Positions 51,501 through 56,465 of a DNA stretch of 64,000 nucleotides are shown in pieces (the stretch's first letter is position 1; each line of letters opens with the position of its first letter). A program made the translations under genes and the position numbers. The notes under the pieces are model-generated. The model did no database searches, was not told where the DNA came from, and saw nothing but the letters and a program-made list of their open reading frames with translations. Where the stretch lies: NCBI GenBank assembly GCA_004352715.1, contig SCFE01000057.1, forward strand, positions 272,562 to 336,561, written 5' to 3'. This DNA comes from Hofstenia miamia. Lineage: Eukaryota; Xenacoelomorpha; Acoela.

Positions 51501-53235
51501 TTAGACACACTTTCTGATCTGTGTTCTTGTAAATAGCTTTAGATAAAATATTGGAGATTTAATGAACAAATGATTTGCTTCATCTACTGCATGATAGACA
51601 TACTTACAATCAGTGTTGCAATGCAGTGAAACTGGCATTTTATGTATTAACATCAATAACTGTAAGGGAAACATTAATCAGTTGCATTATAATATTAACA
51701 AGCAGAACTAAAAATTTGCTTGGTTTAAAAAAGCTCGTTTTAGGCTCGTTGAATATGTAATGCAGTGCTCAAACTCGACTCGTTAGCAAGTCTATCTTAA
51801 GATCTAATTTTGTAACTACATTCTAGAGAAATGTTTTTTAATATTGAACATATTGTCCACAGCTAGCGATGGCAAAATTACTACTTTAATACAAATATGA
51901 ATGTACTTATTTGTCTTATAAAAACTGAACCAATTCCGCTCGTGTTATCCTTTTGTTATGTTAAATAATTGTTATTCAAATGAATCAACATATAAAAATA
52001 TTAAGGATTTTTCGACTTACCGATGAATACGTATTTATAAAATTGTGAAATTCATTTTCCAGAGTAACTCTTAACAAAATTTTTGAATGTGTTATTTTAT
52101 CCTTTCAATCATCAGAACCTGGTGTTTTTGTAAATTTTTGTTTTATTAGTGTGTATTTCATTATTTTTACATAATTGTCTGACCATTTTCATTCAATTTT
52201 GTTTTTTTAAATCGATTATAAAATTCCAGTTCATAAGATCTTCTCTGTTGGAAGCAAGTATACATCCATACCATTTTCAACTGTTGTATCATAATTATAT
52301 TTTTTAAAAAGCAAGATTTGAAAATTATTCAAGATTAAAATGATTTGTTCGTGTGGCCTAATACATTTGCATTTTTCGTACTGTCACTGTTTTGTAGAAA
52401 AGTGCCCCAGCAATTAATTAAAAACGTTGCAGTTCCACATTTTCCCTTTTCAGTATGCTTCTTGTTTACTTTTTTTATTCACACCACTAATTTAGACACA
52501 CTTTCTGATCTGTGTTCTTGTAAATAGCTTTAGATAAAATATTGGAGATTTAATGAACAAATGATTTGCTTCATCTACTGCATGATAGACATACTTACAA
52601 TCAGTGTTGCAATGCAGTGAAACTGGCATTTTATGTATTAACATCAATAACTGTAAGGGAAACATTAATCAGTTGCATTATAATAATGTTTGGCATTTCA
52701 TTGGTCAATGATAACATAAAAACACTATTGATTTTTTAATATCGAGGTTAATTTTGATTGCACTGATTAGTCTCATACCTCTGATAACATGTTTTAATAT
52801 GCCTAAAAATACTCATGTTTCATGTCATGTAAATTTAATCTTCATTGATTTATTAGGGTTCTCCAGTTGATATTGTCTCATAAATTCTTCATTTTGATGA
52901 AAGATATCTTTTTTTAATCTATTGTTAGTTTTGAATGCAATTAAATTACATGCAAACTGAAGACAACTCCCACACAAAAATGTTCAATTTTTTTACTTTT
53001 AAGTTGCTGTGGAAGGCTTTTAGTAACGTATCCATTGGCTCGTATTGTATGCCATTGAAACCTTTGAATATTTTATTATTTATCAGTAGTAAGTTGTGTA
53101 ACACATTTGTTGAATTACCTAATCAGTAACTTCTTTTGTTTAGTTCATATGACTGTTGAGCCGGGCTGGTTAGAAGGTGTTTTTGATGGAAAAACGGGTT
53201 TGTTACCCGCTAATTATGTCCTTTTTATGCGATAG
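11467..53235 (+). CDS. GRAF/oligophrenin-type Rho GTPase-activating protein (BAR-PH-RhoGAP-SH3), about 25 exons
   Basis: Members of this family (ARHGAP26/GRAF1, ARHGAP10, ARHGAP42, OPHN1) bend membranes with a BAR domain, bind phosphoinositides with PH, stimulate GTP hydrolysis by RhoA/Cdc42, and recruit partners such as dynamin with SH3. I assembled exons by matching splice phase and family order: BAR residues about 20-275 (exons 1-9), PH about 275-378 (exons 9-13), RhoGAP about 395-576 (exons 15-18), a Ser/Pro linker about 577-670, and SH3 about 671-726 (exons 24-25). The arginine finger is present (GIYRVAG, about residue 422), as are the LKNYL and NLGVIFGPSL motifs. The terminal SH3 means it is GRAF-like rather than OPHN1-like. 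The summed coding length is 2181 nt, divisible by three, about 726 residues; vertebrate GRAFs are about 760-815. Uncertain points are the 3' end of exon 11, exon 12, and linker exon 22. A poly(A) signal AATAAA lies at 53344. Confidence 0.92.
12839..13013. mobile_element. hAT-type MITE, copy 1
   Basis: The left end CAGGGCTGTACTCC and right end GAGTACACCCCTG are inverted. Flanks TTTCTGTC and TTTCAGTT are an imperfect 8-bp target duplication (6 of 8). The same family, with the same interior and ends, recurs at 60967-61140 with a perfect duplication. It is non-coding. Confidence 0.75.
14597..15924 (+). mobile_element. Tc1-like DNA transposon with broken transposase
   Basis: Terminal inverted repeats GTTGGCTGCAAAAAAAATGA and its complement bound 1.33 kb, with TA (in (TA)n) on both sides. 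The transposase reads 5' to 3': RRKGSGRPRK (the GRPR motif between helix-turn-helix units), WITDECVFQLHR (first catalytic D), MVWGALS, QQDGAAPHTS (second D), then SSADLSPIENVW with E exactly 34 residues after the second D, so the catalytic class is DD34E. Inactivating lesions are a frameshift before GRPR, a frame change after DSQRYCQII near 15510, and another near 15560. An N gap removes 15010-15138. Confidence 0.93.
15010..15138. other. Assembly gap (N run)
   Basis: The gap lies within the Tc1 transposase between the GRPR motif and the first catalytic aspartate. Confidence 0.99.
16535..16630 (+). CDS. RhoGAP exon 2 (BAR)
   Basis: Acceptor ATCTTTAG, donor ATTG then GTAGGC, phase 1 to 1. It encodes KLETACEKFGKALSEFQ, matching the AKRKFADSLNEFKFQ helix of human GRAF1. 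Confidence 0.92.
16675..16736 (+). CDS. RhoGAP exon 3 (BAR)
   Basis: Only a 44-bp intron separates it from exon 2. Acceptor TTGTTTAG, donor CTA then GTAAGC, phase 1 to 0. Encodes AKALQGFYDSYQQTEAQRTH, aligned with the IARSLQEF segment of the family. Confidence 0.92.
17308..17510. repeat. Gap-flanking duplicate, copy 1
   Basis: This 203-bp block, beginning GATTATCACGTGTACACC, reappears apparently unchanged immediately after a 21-N gap. It is most likely overlapping contig ends that were not merged. Confidence 0.9.
17511..17531. other. Assembly gap (21 N)
   Basis: Short scaffolding gap between two copies of the same 203-bp sequence. Confidence 0.99.
17532..17734. repeat. Gap-flanking duplicate, copy 2
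   Basis: Repeat of 17308-17510 with no difference seen by eye. The sequence continues uniquely after it. Confidence 0.9.
17924..17995 (+). CDS. RhoGAP exon 4 (BAR)
   Basis: Acceptor GTTTTAG, donor AAAA then GTATGT, phase 0 to 0, 24 codons. Encodes VLSGYSSLVENLDKLRQTN, matching the SEVLITPLEKFRKEQIG region of the family. Confidence 0.92.
18039..18137 (+). CDS. RhoGAP exon 5 (BAR)
   Basis: A 43-bp intron precedes it. Acceptor GATTTAG, donor CAGAG then GTAAAT, phase 0 to 0. Encodes QKKFEKHSEKYYTSVEKLIQ then SSKKKD, the counterpart of KKKYDKETEKY and LSSKKKE. Confidence 0.93.
18197..19496 (-). mobile_element. Tc1-like DNA transposon, minus strand, decayed
   Basis: It is exactly bounded by inverted ends CAGTGCTGTGCAAATGAATTG and its near-complement CAATTAATTTGCACAGCACTG, each next to TA (18195-18196 and 19497-19498). 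On the minus strand the helix-turn-helix region (FRQMSERLTVTKSTAGRLVK, 19258 downward) is followed by VIFSDETHFEIHG (first D, about 18800), IFQQDLARCHTS (second D) and WPGNSRDINSIENLW. The E lies 34 residues after the second D, giving a DD34E enzyme. Frame breaks between these blocks indicate it is dead. It belongs to a different family from the element at 14597 (unrelated ends). It lies in RhoGAP intron 5, antisense to the gene. Confidence 0.94.
20231..20960 (-). mobile_element. Relic of an uncharacterised transposon-associated protein (C-terminal part)
   Basis: The minus strand, with stops and shifts, reads NTARKVFQNFTEFSKITRID, then DEDLIKRFY, then MPPNVHKVLIHGADVISSHL, LPIGPYS, ETQECMNEYVR, and ends in an acidic DEDEDA tail near 20235. 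From memory this follows a repeat-borne protein family in invertebrates with a MPxxVHKxLIHG motif followed by LPIGxLSEEAQEARNK. Its superfamily is unknown to me. Inverted ends were not located. It is probably the same protein type as the relic at 9741-10260. Confidence 0.5.
21641..22443. mobile_element. Fold-back MITE (about 0.8 kb)
   Basis: The ends contain CACCCCCCTAATCAA and its inverted match TTGATTAGGGGGGTA. Further inverted pairs nest inward (TTTGCAAAAAAATA near 21762 with TATTTTTTTGCAAA near 22327; ATCTAGGTCCTGAAGTAGGA near 22068 with its partner near 22205-22225), so the whole unit can fold into a long hairpin. It is non-coding and lies in RhoGAP intron 5. Confidence 0.6.
22501..22608 (+). 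CDS. RhoGAP exon 6 (BAR)
   Basis: Acceptor ATTTTAG, donor GAACAA then GTATAT, phase 0 to 0. Encodes SSMEYVLKLQEAQERTKIEY, matching the VSLEYVFKVQEVQERKMFEF helix of GRAF1. Confidence 0.95.
22653..22695 (+). CDS. RhoGAP exon 7 (BAR, 43 nt)
   Basis: Acceptor ATCTTTAG, donor ACAG then GTAATG, phase 0 to 1. Encodes ILVFMRVYVSSYYT, in the position of LLAFLQGLFTFYHH. Confidence 0.8.
22738..22799 (+). CDS. RhoGAP exon 8 (BAR)
   Basis: Acceptor TTTTTAG, donor GCACCT then GTAAGT, phase 1 to 0. Encodes GYMYNEKNVTLLKQFESDI, aligned with HGYELAKDFGDFKTQL. Confidence 0.88.
22971..23540. mobile_element. MITE with ACCCTATTTAGGTT ends
   Basis: The left end ACCCTATTTAGGTTGGGCT is inverted relative to the right end GCCCCCTAACCTAAATAGGGT. 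The element is about 570 bp, non-coding, in RhoGAP intron 8. The target duplication is not clear. Confidence 0.6.
24859..24991 (+). CDS. RhoGAP exon 9 (end of BAR, start of PH)
   Basis: Acceptor CTTTTAG, donor AAAA then GTATGT, phase 0 to 1. Encodes RLSIERSFEQGRSIKDDFL and then KDGYLWVGEK, the conserved opening strand of the PH domain (EGYLYVQEK in GRAF1). Confidence 0.93.
25478..25587 (+). CDS. RhoGAP exon 10 (PH)
   Basis: Acceptor GAATTTAG, donor AAAGCT then GTGAGT, phase 1 to 0. Encodes SSLQKYFCVFYQKSPDVKKF, the W-KHYC-Y-type second PH strand. Confidence 0.92.
25588..28187 (+). other. RhoGAP intron 10
   Basis: 2.6 kb of AT-rich sequence. No transposon ends or coding motifs are recognised. 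Confidence 0.6.
28188..28279 (+). CDS. RhoGAP exon 11 (PH), 3' end uncertain
   Basis: Acceptor TTCTTTAG at phase 0. Encodes TESYTFIHCVRRNDAEYSRP then NCFDVKV, matching RFCFDVEAV in GRAF1. The obvious donor is CAA then GTAGGC (exon ends 28279, phase 2). If the weaker donor AAA then GTTTCA is used (exon ends 28265, phase 0), the frame joins the 21-nt exon 12. Confidence 0.85.
28547..28567 (+). CDS. RhoGAP exon 12 candidate (21-nt microexon, PH strand)
   Basis: Acceptor CTACTAG, donor TATG then GTAAGT (perfect consensus). In phase 0 it reads VALLKYM, which would complete the hydrophobic strand preceding ALSPEE, where GRAF1 has GVITMQALSEE. It is frame-compatible only with the shorter end of exon 11. 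Confidence 0.45.
28985..30171 (-). mobile_element. P-element-like transposon relic with THAP zinc finger
   Basis: It is bounded by CGGGGTTGTTA and TAACAACCCTG (inverted) and flanked by TTTCCAAA and CTTCCAAA, an 8-bp target duplication matching at 7 of 8 positions, the size made by P elements. The minus strand begins with a THAP-type C2CH finger at 29935-29750 (KKCSIYNCRSN, then KVFRFSND, then VICEKHW). It continues with a decayed catalytic region (GGVVIGCISDNNAVN near 29300) and then FYCISDPVHLRKSFRNNW near 29170, a hallmark of P transposases. At 1187 bp it is shorter than an autonomous copy and has frame breaks. It is antisense in the RhoGAP gene. Confidence 0.88.
30180..30560. repeat. Possible degenerate MITE with AAATCNGATTT motifs
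   Basis: Repeated and inverted AAATCGGATTT / AAATCAGATTT blocks lie between the P-element relic and GAACCATCCGG at about 30543. That right boundary resembles a hAT terminus, but no left end or duplication is clear. Confidence 0.3.
30979..31035 (+). CDS. RhoGAP exon 13 (PH C-terminal helix)
   Basis: Acceptor TTCTACAG, donor ACCA then GTATGT, phase 0 to 0. Encodes ALSPEERKAWIDAMEGEEP, nearly identical in pattern to ALSEEDRRLWMEAMDGREP. Confidence 0.95.
31610..31621 (+). CDS. RhoGAP exon 14 candidate (12-nt microexon)
   Basis: TCGTTTCAG acceptor, then four codons (KPLT), then GTAAGT donor, phase 0 to 0. It has strong flanking splice signals and falls in the PH-RhoGAP linker. It can be skipped without changing the frame. 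Confidence 0.5.
31622..32927 (+). other. RhoGAP intron 14
   Basis: AT-rich. No repeats or coding motifs recognised. Confidence 0.55.
32928..33021 (+). CDS. RhoGAP exon 15 (start of RhoGAP domain)
   Basis: Acceptor CGTTTAG, donor GGAG then GTCAGT, phase 0 to 1. Encodes ELDEKGLNFVTKAIEAIEAK, matching LDSIGFSIIRKCIHAVETRG. Confidence 0.93.
33068..33289 (+). CDS. RhoGAP exon 16 (arginine finger)
   Basis: A 46-bp intron precedes it. Acceptor TGTTTAG, donor CACA then GTATGC, phase 1 to 1. Encodes LNFEGIYRVAGSITKMKSL, with the catalytic arginine in GIYRVAG, and the groove motif SSCLKNYLMHLREPVIPY. Confidence 0.96.
33310..33310. other. Single ambiguous base (N)
   Basis: One N just downstream of exon 16 beside a (TA)n tract. 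Confidence 0.99.
33330..33372. repeat. (TA)n microsatellite
   Basis: Run of alternating TA. Similar runs occur at about 3222-3257, 10335-10356, 36178-36218, 38222-38250, 38784-38803, 45504-45534 and 45699-45745, several next to N gaps or transposon ends. Confidence 0.95.
33468..33854. mobile_element. MITE with CGTAAAT-GAGCATAAGCC ends
   Basis: The left end CCGTAAATCCACGAGCATAA mirrors the right end TTATGCTCCACTATTTACG. GTGCGGCTTATAC and GTGCGGCTTATGC recur just inside the two ends. About 387 bp, non-coding, in RhoGAP intron 16. Confidence 0.65.
34637..35404. mobile_element. 768-bp element with about 210-bp inverted repeats
   Basis: TTGCTGCGTTCAATAAGTCT at the left is matched in inverted orientation by the right end AGACTTATTGAACGCAGCAA, and similarity extends about 210 bp inward on both sides (to TCAAGTGCCTGCAACGAATT and its partner near 35217). 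(TA)n lies on both flanks. The roughly 340-bp centre reads LKLKRHCHRVCELSGDYV on the plus strand, resembling the C-terminal KRW-x-x-C-x-x-x-x-G-x-Y tail of mariner-type transposases. It is likely a deletion derivative. Confidence 0.7.
35435..35435. other. Single ambiguous base (N)
   Basis: One N just downstream of the long-TIR element, next to a (TA)n tract. Confidence 0.99.
37126..37231 (+). CDS. RhoGAP exon 17
   Basis: Acceptor CTGTTTAG, donor AATGA then GTATGG, phase 1 to 2. Encodes EVLHQLVYDLPQTHFDVLKQ and VICHLNE, the counterpart of EIHSLVHRLPEKN and LMNHLANV. Confidence 0.95.
37232..39195 (+). other. RhoGAP intron 17
   Basis: AT-rich with two (TA)n tracts (about 38222 and 38784). No genes or transposon ends recognised. 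Confidence 0.6.
39196..39355 (+). CDS. RhoGAP exon 18 (end of RhoGAP domain)
   Basis: Acceptor CATTTAG, donor CCAG then GTAATA, phase 2 to 0. Encodes RMSSSNLGVIFGPSLIRQ, the invariant NL-x-x-x-FGP block, and LQLLIDHYHQ. Confidence 0.96.
39928..40021 (+). CDS. RhoGAP exon 19 (post-GAP linker)
   Basis: Acceptor CTATTTAG, donor GGAG then GTAACT, phase 0 to 1. It begins MFETKPST, where GRAF1 has KIFNTVPD, then a Ser/Lys/Pro-rich stretch. Confidence 0.82.
40074..40357. repeat. Gap-flanking duplicate, copy 1
   Basis: A 284-bp block starting TACTAACTCCTTAGTCC, repeated after a 19-N gap with only about five differences. It is probably two haplotypes or unmerged contig ends. Confidence 0.9.
40358..40376. 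other. Assembly gap (19 N)
   Basis: Short gap between two near-identical blocks. Confidence 0.99.
40377..40659. repeat. Gap-flanking duplicate, copy 2
   Basis: Near-identical to 40074-40357. Differences include AAAC/GAAC, one indel in TCCGATAGG/TCCGTAGG, ACGACTGAAG/ACGGCTGCAG and GCGGGC/GCGGAC. Confidence 0.9.
41258..41332 (+). CDS. RhoGAP exon 20 (Ser-rich linker)
   Basis: Acceptor GCGTTTTAG, donor CCCA then GTAAGT, phase 1 to 1. Encodes GVSPVSTESLSSSSSGHFTS, typical of the serine-rich region between GAP and SH3. Confidence 0.8.
41894..41930 (+). CDS. RhoGAP exon 21 (linker, 37 nt)
   Basis: Acceptor TGATTTAG, donor AGCTC then GTAAGT, phase 1 to 2. Encodes KNLYASLPRSHS. Phase fits both neighbours. 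Confidence 0.7.
42899..43420. mobile_element. MITE with 31-bp inverted ends
   Basis: The left end TGTTCCCATATGAGAACAGT (then AGGCTTTCAGT) mirrors the right end, which closes ACTGAAAGCCTATTATTCTC and TTATGAGAACA. About 522 bp, non-coding. The target duplication is ambiguous. Confidence 0.65.
45536..45698. other. Assembly gap (N run)
   Basis: Gap inside a (TA)n microsatellite. Confidence 0.99.
46131..46182. repeat. 34-bp perfect palindrome between direct repeats
   Basis: CAAGGAGTTCTTAATTT is followed directly by its exact complement AAATTAAGAACTCCTTG (46141-46174). The 10-mer TGCTGAATAT occurs at 46131-46140 and again at 46173-46182. Confidence 0.95.
46765..47069. mobile_element. hAT-type MITE
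   Basis: The left end CAGGCGCGTTTC and right end AAACCGCACCTG are imperfect inverted repeats. Flanks TCTGAAAA and TCTCAAAA form an 8-bp target duplication (7 of 8), the hAT size. The interior is non-coding and ends in a C-rich GTGCCCCCTCCTCCTCG stretch. Confidence 0.7.
49206..49244 (+). CDS. RhoGAP exon 22 candidate (linker)
   Basis: Acceptor GTTTTCCCAG, donor TTGA then GTAAGA, 39 nt, phase 2 to 2. In frame it reads MQTLLKSISNLI. It keeps frame with exons 21 and 23 but has no family match, and it can be skipped without harm. Confidence 0.45.
   Translation, partial: DADTFEKYLEPH
49557..49592 (+). CDS. RhoGAP exon 23 (Pro-rich linker, 36 nt)
   Basis: Acceptor GTTTTAG, donor AATTT then GTAAGT, phase 2 to 2. 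Encodes SPSILSPPPKN, a proline motif just before SH3. Confidence 0.7.
50016..50095 (+). CDS. RhoGAP exon 24 (SH3, first half)
   Basis: Acceptor CATTTTAG, donor CAATG then GTATGT, phase 2 to 1. Encodes RVRALYDCNADHDSELTF, the ALYD-x-x-x-x-x-x-x-EL-F signature of SH3. Confidence 0.96.
50461..50804. mobile_element. hAT-type MITE
   Basis: The left end CAGACTTGTCAATGAGC and the right end ACTCGTTAGCAAGTCTA are inverted. Flanks GCTTAAGG and TCTTAAGA are an 8-bp duplication (6 of 8). The interior carries repeated GGCTCGTTTTAG-type motifs. Its right third is included in the tandem duplication that starts at 50704. Confidence 0.65.
50704..51693. repeat. 990-bp tandem duplication, unit 1
   Basis: Starts ATTAACAAGCAGAACTAAAA and runs head-to-tail into unit 2. 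It differs from unit 2 by only a few bases, for example ATGTCACTATTTTGTAGT versus CTGTCACTGTTTTGTAGA. Confidence 0.95.
51694..52684. repeat. 990-bp tandem duplication, unit 2
   Basis: Direct copy of 50704-51693, one base longer. The open frames inside it (51575-51760, 52345-52527) are not supported as genes. Confidence 0.95.
53144..53235 (+). CDS. RhoGAP exon 25 (SH3, second half, stop)
   Basis: Acceptor TTGTTTAG, phase 1. Encodes EPGWLEGVFDGKTGLLPANY then VLFMR and TAG. This is the W and the G-x-x-P-x-NYV signature that closes SH3 domains at the very end of GRAF proteins. Confidence 0.97.
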
Positions 53236-53343
53236 CTGCTATCACAGTTTAGTAATAGAAGATATTTTATTTAAATATTATATTTGAAATTTTTGTATTA
53301 TTGTATGAAATGCAAATTATATCCTTGGTTTTTATTGATTTGT

Positions 53344-53349
53344 AATAAA
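53344..53349 (+). terminator. Poly(A) signal AATAAA of the RhoGAP gene
   Basis: Canonical hexamer about 110 bp after the stop codon. Confidence 0.6.
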
Positions 53350-54049
53350 TGTGGTTTTCCAATTTTATGGTTATTTGTTTACTCCTCAAAATCATGTACA
53401 ATGGTTTCTTTTTAAGTTTGAAGAAATTGATATTACACCATAAATAAATGTGGAATAGTAGAGGTACATATTTGCTCCAGTGTCCTAAATAGAATAAATT
53501 TACTATTAATTACACATTTATCTTTTTTAAAGAAAGACATCAATTAAAGTGACAATACATTTTACGGATTTACACTGAAGATATTGTTAAAAAGTCGTAA
53601 AACATATTTTCAAAATTTTATTATTGGATGCGATTATGTCGCAATTAATGGAGGCTCAGAAATTAGGAGGTGTCTGTCCTGAAGATGACTGCCCTTATGG
53701 TTGTAATTGGGTTGTCATAAGGCATTATTGAAAACTTGTGCTCAAGAAACTTTACATAGCTTAGCTCATTGTCACATCAAATTCTTAATTTTGAGCAGTA
53801 TATGAAAGTGATTAAGCAAATATCTCTACTTAGTGGTTAGGTACATATAACTAAGTTGTCAAAATTTATCAACTATTCACAACGAATATTTAACCTTGAT
53901 ATGTTACTTATGAAAAAATTTCATTTTGGGTAGTTCAGTAAACTTAGTTAAGTAGTTATAATATAGTGGAGTTCTATTTCTAATACTGAAGTGTTGAAAG
54001 TGTATCAGTAGTAGTTTATAGTCAAATAGAAAATTACCGAAACAAAAGG
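53350..54049. other. Intergenic stretch
   Basis: Downstream flank of the RhoGAP gene. AT-rich; no gene recognised. Confidence 0.5.
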
Positions 54050-54501
54050 GTAAATGGAGATTGATTAACGAAATCTTGAATTGTACAAAATCAAAATCAT
54101 CCCCATAGAAAAAATTGTAGACCCCAAAGGAAATCAATACGTCTCTGATTTTGAAATTTCCAATATTTTAAATCAAACATTTGCAAACCTAGGTAATTAT
54201 GACGGTCCTCAAACAAAATTTCAGTAAATAAATCCTAATAGGCGCACTGCTGAATTTGGGTTTTGCTTTATAACAAGTTTTGAAGTAATTAAATCAAGAA
54301 ACTAAAATCAAACAAGTCAAGTGGCACCTCGAAAATTCCAATATGACTACTAAAAAACAATGTGAAATATATTGCCAAACCTTTGAATTATATCTTTAAT
54401 GAATGCTTAAAATGGAATATTTTCCCCGATTTTTTTAAAAAGGCTCACTACTACAATTTACCAAAAACGATAGTGTCCCAAAAACTATCGACAATAGTTA
54501 A
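54050..54501 (+). mobile_element. LINE (second type), 5' part of reverse transcriptase
   Basis: In the plus strand, with a few stops, I read KIVDPKGNQYVSDFEISNIL, NQTFANLG, KSNKSSGTSKIP, YIAKPLNYIFNECL and WNIFPDFFKKAH. This is the typical stretch preceding the first RT palm motif in Jockey/RTE/CR1-like elements (NK-SG, then LN-x-x, then G-FP-x-x-xK-A). It is interrupted at the TTAA (54498-54501) by the large inverted-repeat element and resumes at 59565. Confidence 0.75.
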
Positions 54502-55303
54502 GAACGAGTGAAACCCGTCTCATTGGGACACTGAAGTTCTCGTAACACCTATGACTATTTACCATGAAGGAATGGACATTTTCTATTGGACGCCATCTAA
54601 CGACGATATATTTTTGACAGTCAAATTGAACAAATTAATTTTTGTGACGAATTTCTATTTTTGATTTTAGATTTAGGCAAACTAATATTTTTGACGCCAG
54701 GTTTCACGTCAAGCGTATTTGTTGTAACAATTCTTAAACATGCAACAGCATGCTAGTAGTATAAATCCGAGTGAATCCCATTGATATTTTTTACCTTTGA
54801 CCCTGGTGGGCATGGATATGATGTAATTGTGTGCTTTGGCCGTCTGTGTATCTCTGACGTCATTGACACACATTAGTTTTGTTGGCAAACATATTTGTTT
54901 GCAGTCTATAGTATAAAATATAACTAATTTTTTTAAAGGTTGAGGAATTTTCGAAAATCCCATGAGATTAGAATTGTTGCAATCTACTGTTCAAAATGTA
55001 ACCAATTTTTTTACTTGCTTATTTACGTGGACTAACTTAGCTTACATGTTTTATTTTCTTTACATACTTCATGCTTGCATTTTGTTAATGTATGTGACTC
55101 GCATATTTATGTTGCTTAATTTAGTTTGCATACTTGTTTTTTATTAACATACATGACATTGGAAAATACCACATCCATTTAGATTACATGTTTACTTTAC
55201 ATACTTGTTTTATTTGGTAAAATTTAATAACAAATGTTTGAATCAGAGAGATAATAATACTTGTTAAAAGCGTAATGTCTTATTTCGGTAATAAAGCAAA
55301 ATA
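54502..55303. repeat. Left arm of the giant inverted repeat
   Basis: Pairs with 58582-59564. It contains a minus-strand frame of 84 codons (54709-54963; NDVRDTQTAKAHNYIISMPT and KKYQWDSLGF) and a hydrophobic plus-strand frame (54962-55147). Both are also found in the other arm. Confidence 0.85.
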
Positions 55304-55494
55304 ATTTTTCGGAACTAGTTTATGCAAAAACTCGCAATTTCTAATATTTAATAAACGTACATGGTAAAACCCACATACGTGTTTAAGACAAGACAAAAAT
55401 GCAATTTATTCTACACTTTTCTTATAATGATCATCTTACTATTAAATTTGTCTATTGTGTTAGTTTATCATCATTGTTGTTGAGGGAATTTTGT

Positions 55495-56465
55495 AGGAAA
55501 CAAACGCATTATGAATTTCACACCGTCATATCTAAATGAATGATTAATAAATGAGGTGACAGATCACAGTATAAAACACATGAATATTAAAAGTTTAAAT
55601 AAATTCAATAAAAAATGTGTATTACCAAACAAACAACGTTTCTATTTATTATAAAGTATATAATTAATTTAACATCGGGCAGTAAATTCACAGCAATTCA
55701 TTAAAATAAAATTATGTTTTTAAAAGAAATATCTGTAAAACTAACTAAAGATAATATTGTAAAAAAGCGTTAAGAATCAAAAACAATATCTGAGATATAA
55801 TTATAAAAATAGCTTACCAAAAAGTTTGAAATCTTTATGGGTAGTTCGTTCATCAATGTGAAATTGCATTAATCCGCTCTATGTATAAAATTGCATGCTT
55901 TCATAGACAATGTCAATATTACGTGGTTTTATCTATTGTTCAACTGTCAAAATGTATCCAATCATAAAGATTTATATCTCAGAAACATGAAATCCCTTTA
56001 CAATTAAATAACACTTTCAAATCATATAAAACTAGAATTTTTCACAATTTGGATTATTACTATCGTAAATTGGTTATTAATACAAAACATTTAAAAATAA
56101 CAAAGAAAATGTATAGTTTTGCTTTCACTCTTTTTCTACATGTACTAGTTAATATGTTTGATAATTTATTACATTTCATAAACATTCGTTTTAATATAAA
56201 AAATTTAAACTCCTACGTTTCCTTTGTAAATAGGTAAAAATCTATAGTATTCTCTAAACTAATAAATGTCAATGTTCTACCTAGCTATTAATTTAACATA
56301 CAATTCACATTCAAACTTAGCATGAGGGGATGATGAATGAAATAAAGTAATCGCTCCTTTATTAAATTTAATAATGCTATTTATTATACAATGAGAATGT
56401 AGATGTACATACAAAGTTGAATGAATACGAAAGCTTTTCAAACATTGATTAGAGGCATATTGCAC
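55495..56465. repeat. Internal direct repeat, unit 1
   Basis: Shares ACAGATCACAGTATAAAACA / ATAGATCACAGTATAAAACA, AACAAACAACGTTTCTATTT and TTTTGCTTTCACTCTTT with unit 2 in the same order. Diverged, non-coding. Confidence 0.75.

Noticed and set aside
51575-52527. Open frames in the tandem duplication
   Set aside because: Intronic, AT-rich, no motif; they exist in one unit but not equivalently in the other.
53584-53740. Slightly GC-richer patch considered as a tRNA or small RNA
   Set aside because: No cloverleaf, A/B boxes or known snRNA motif could be drawn from it.
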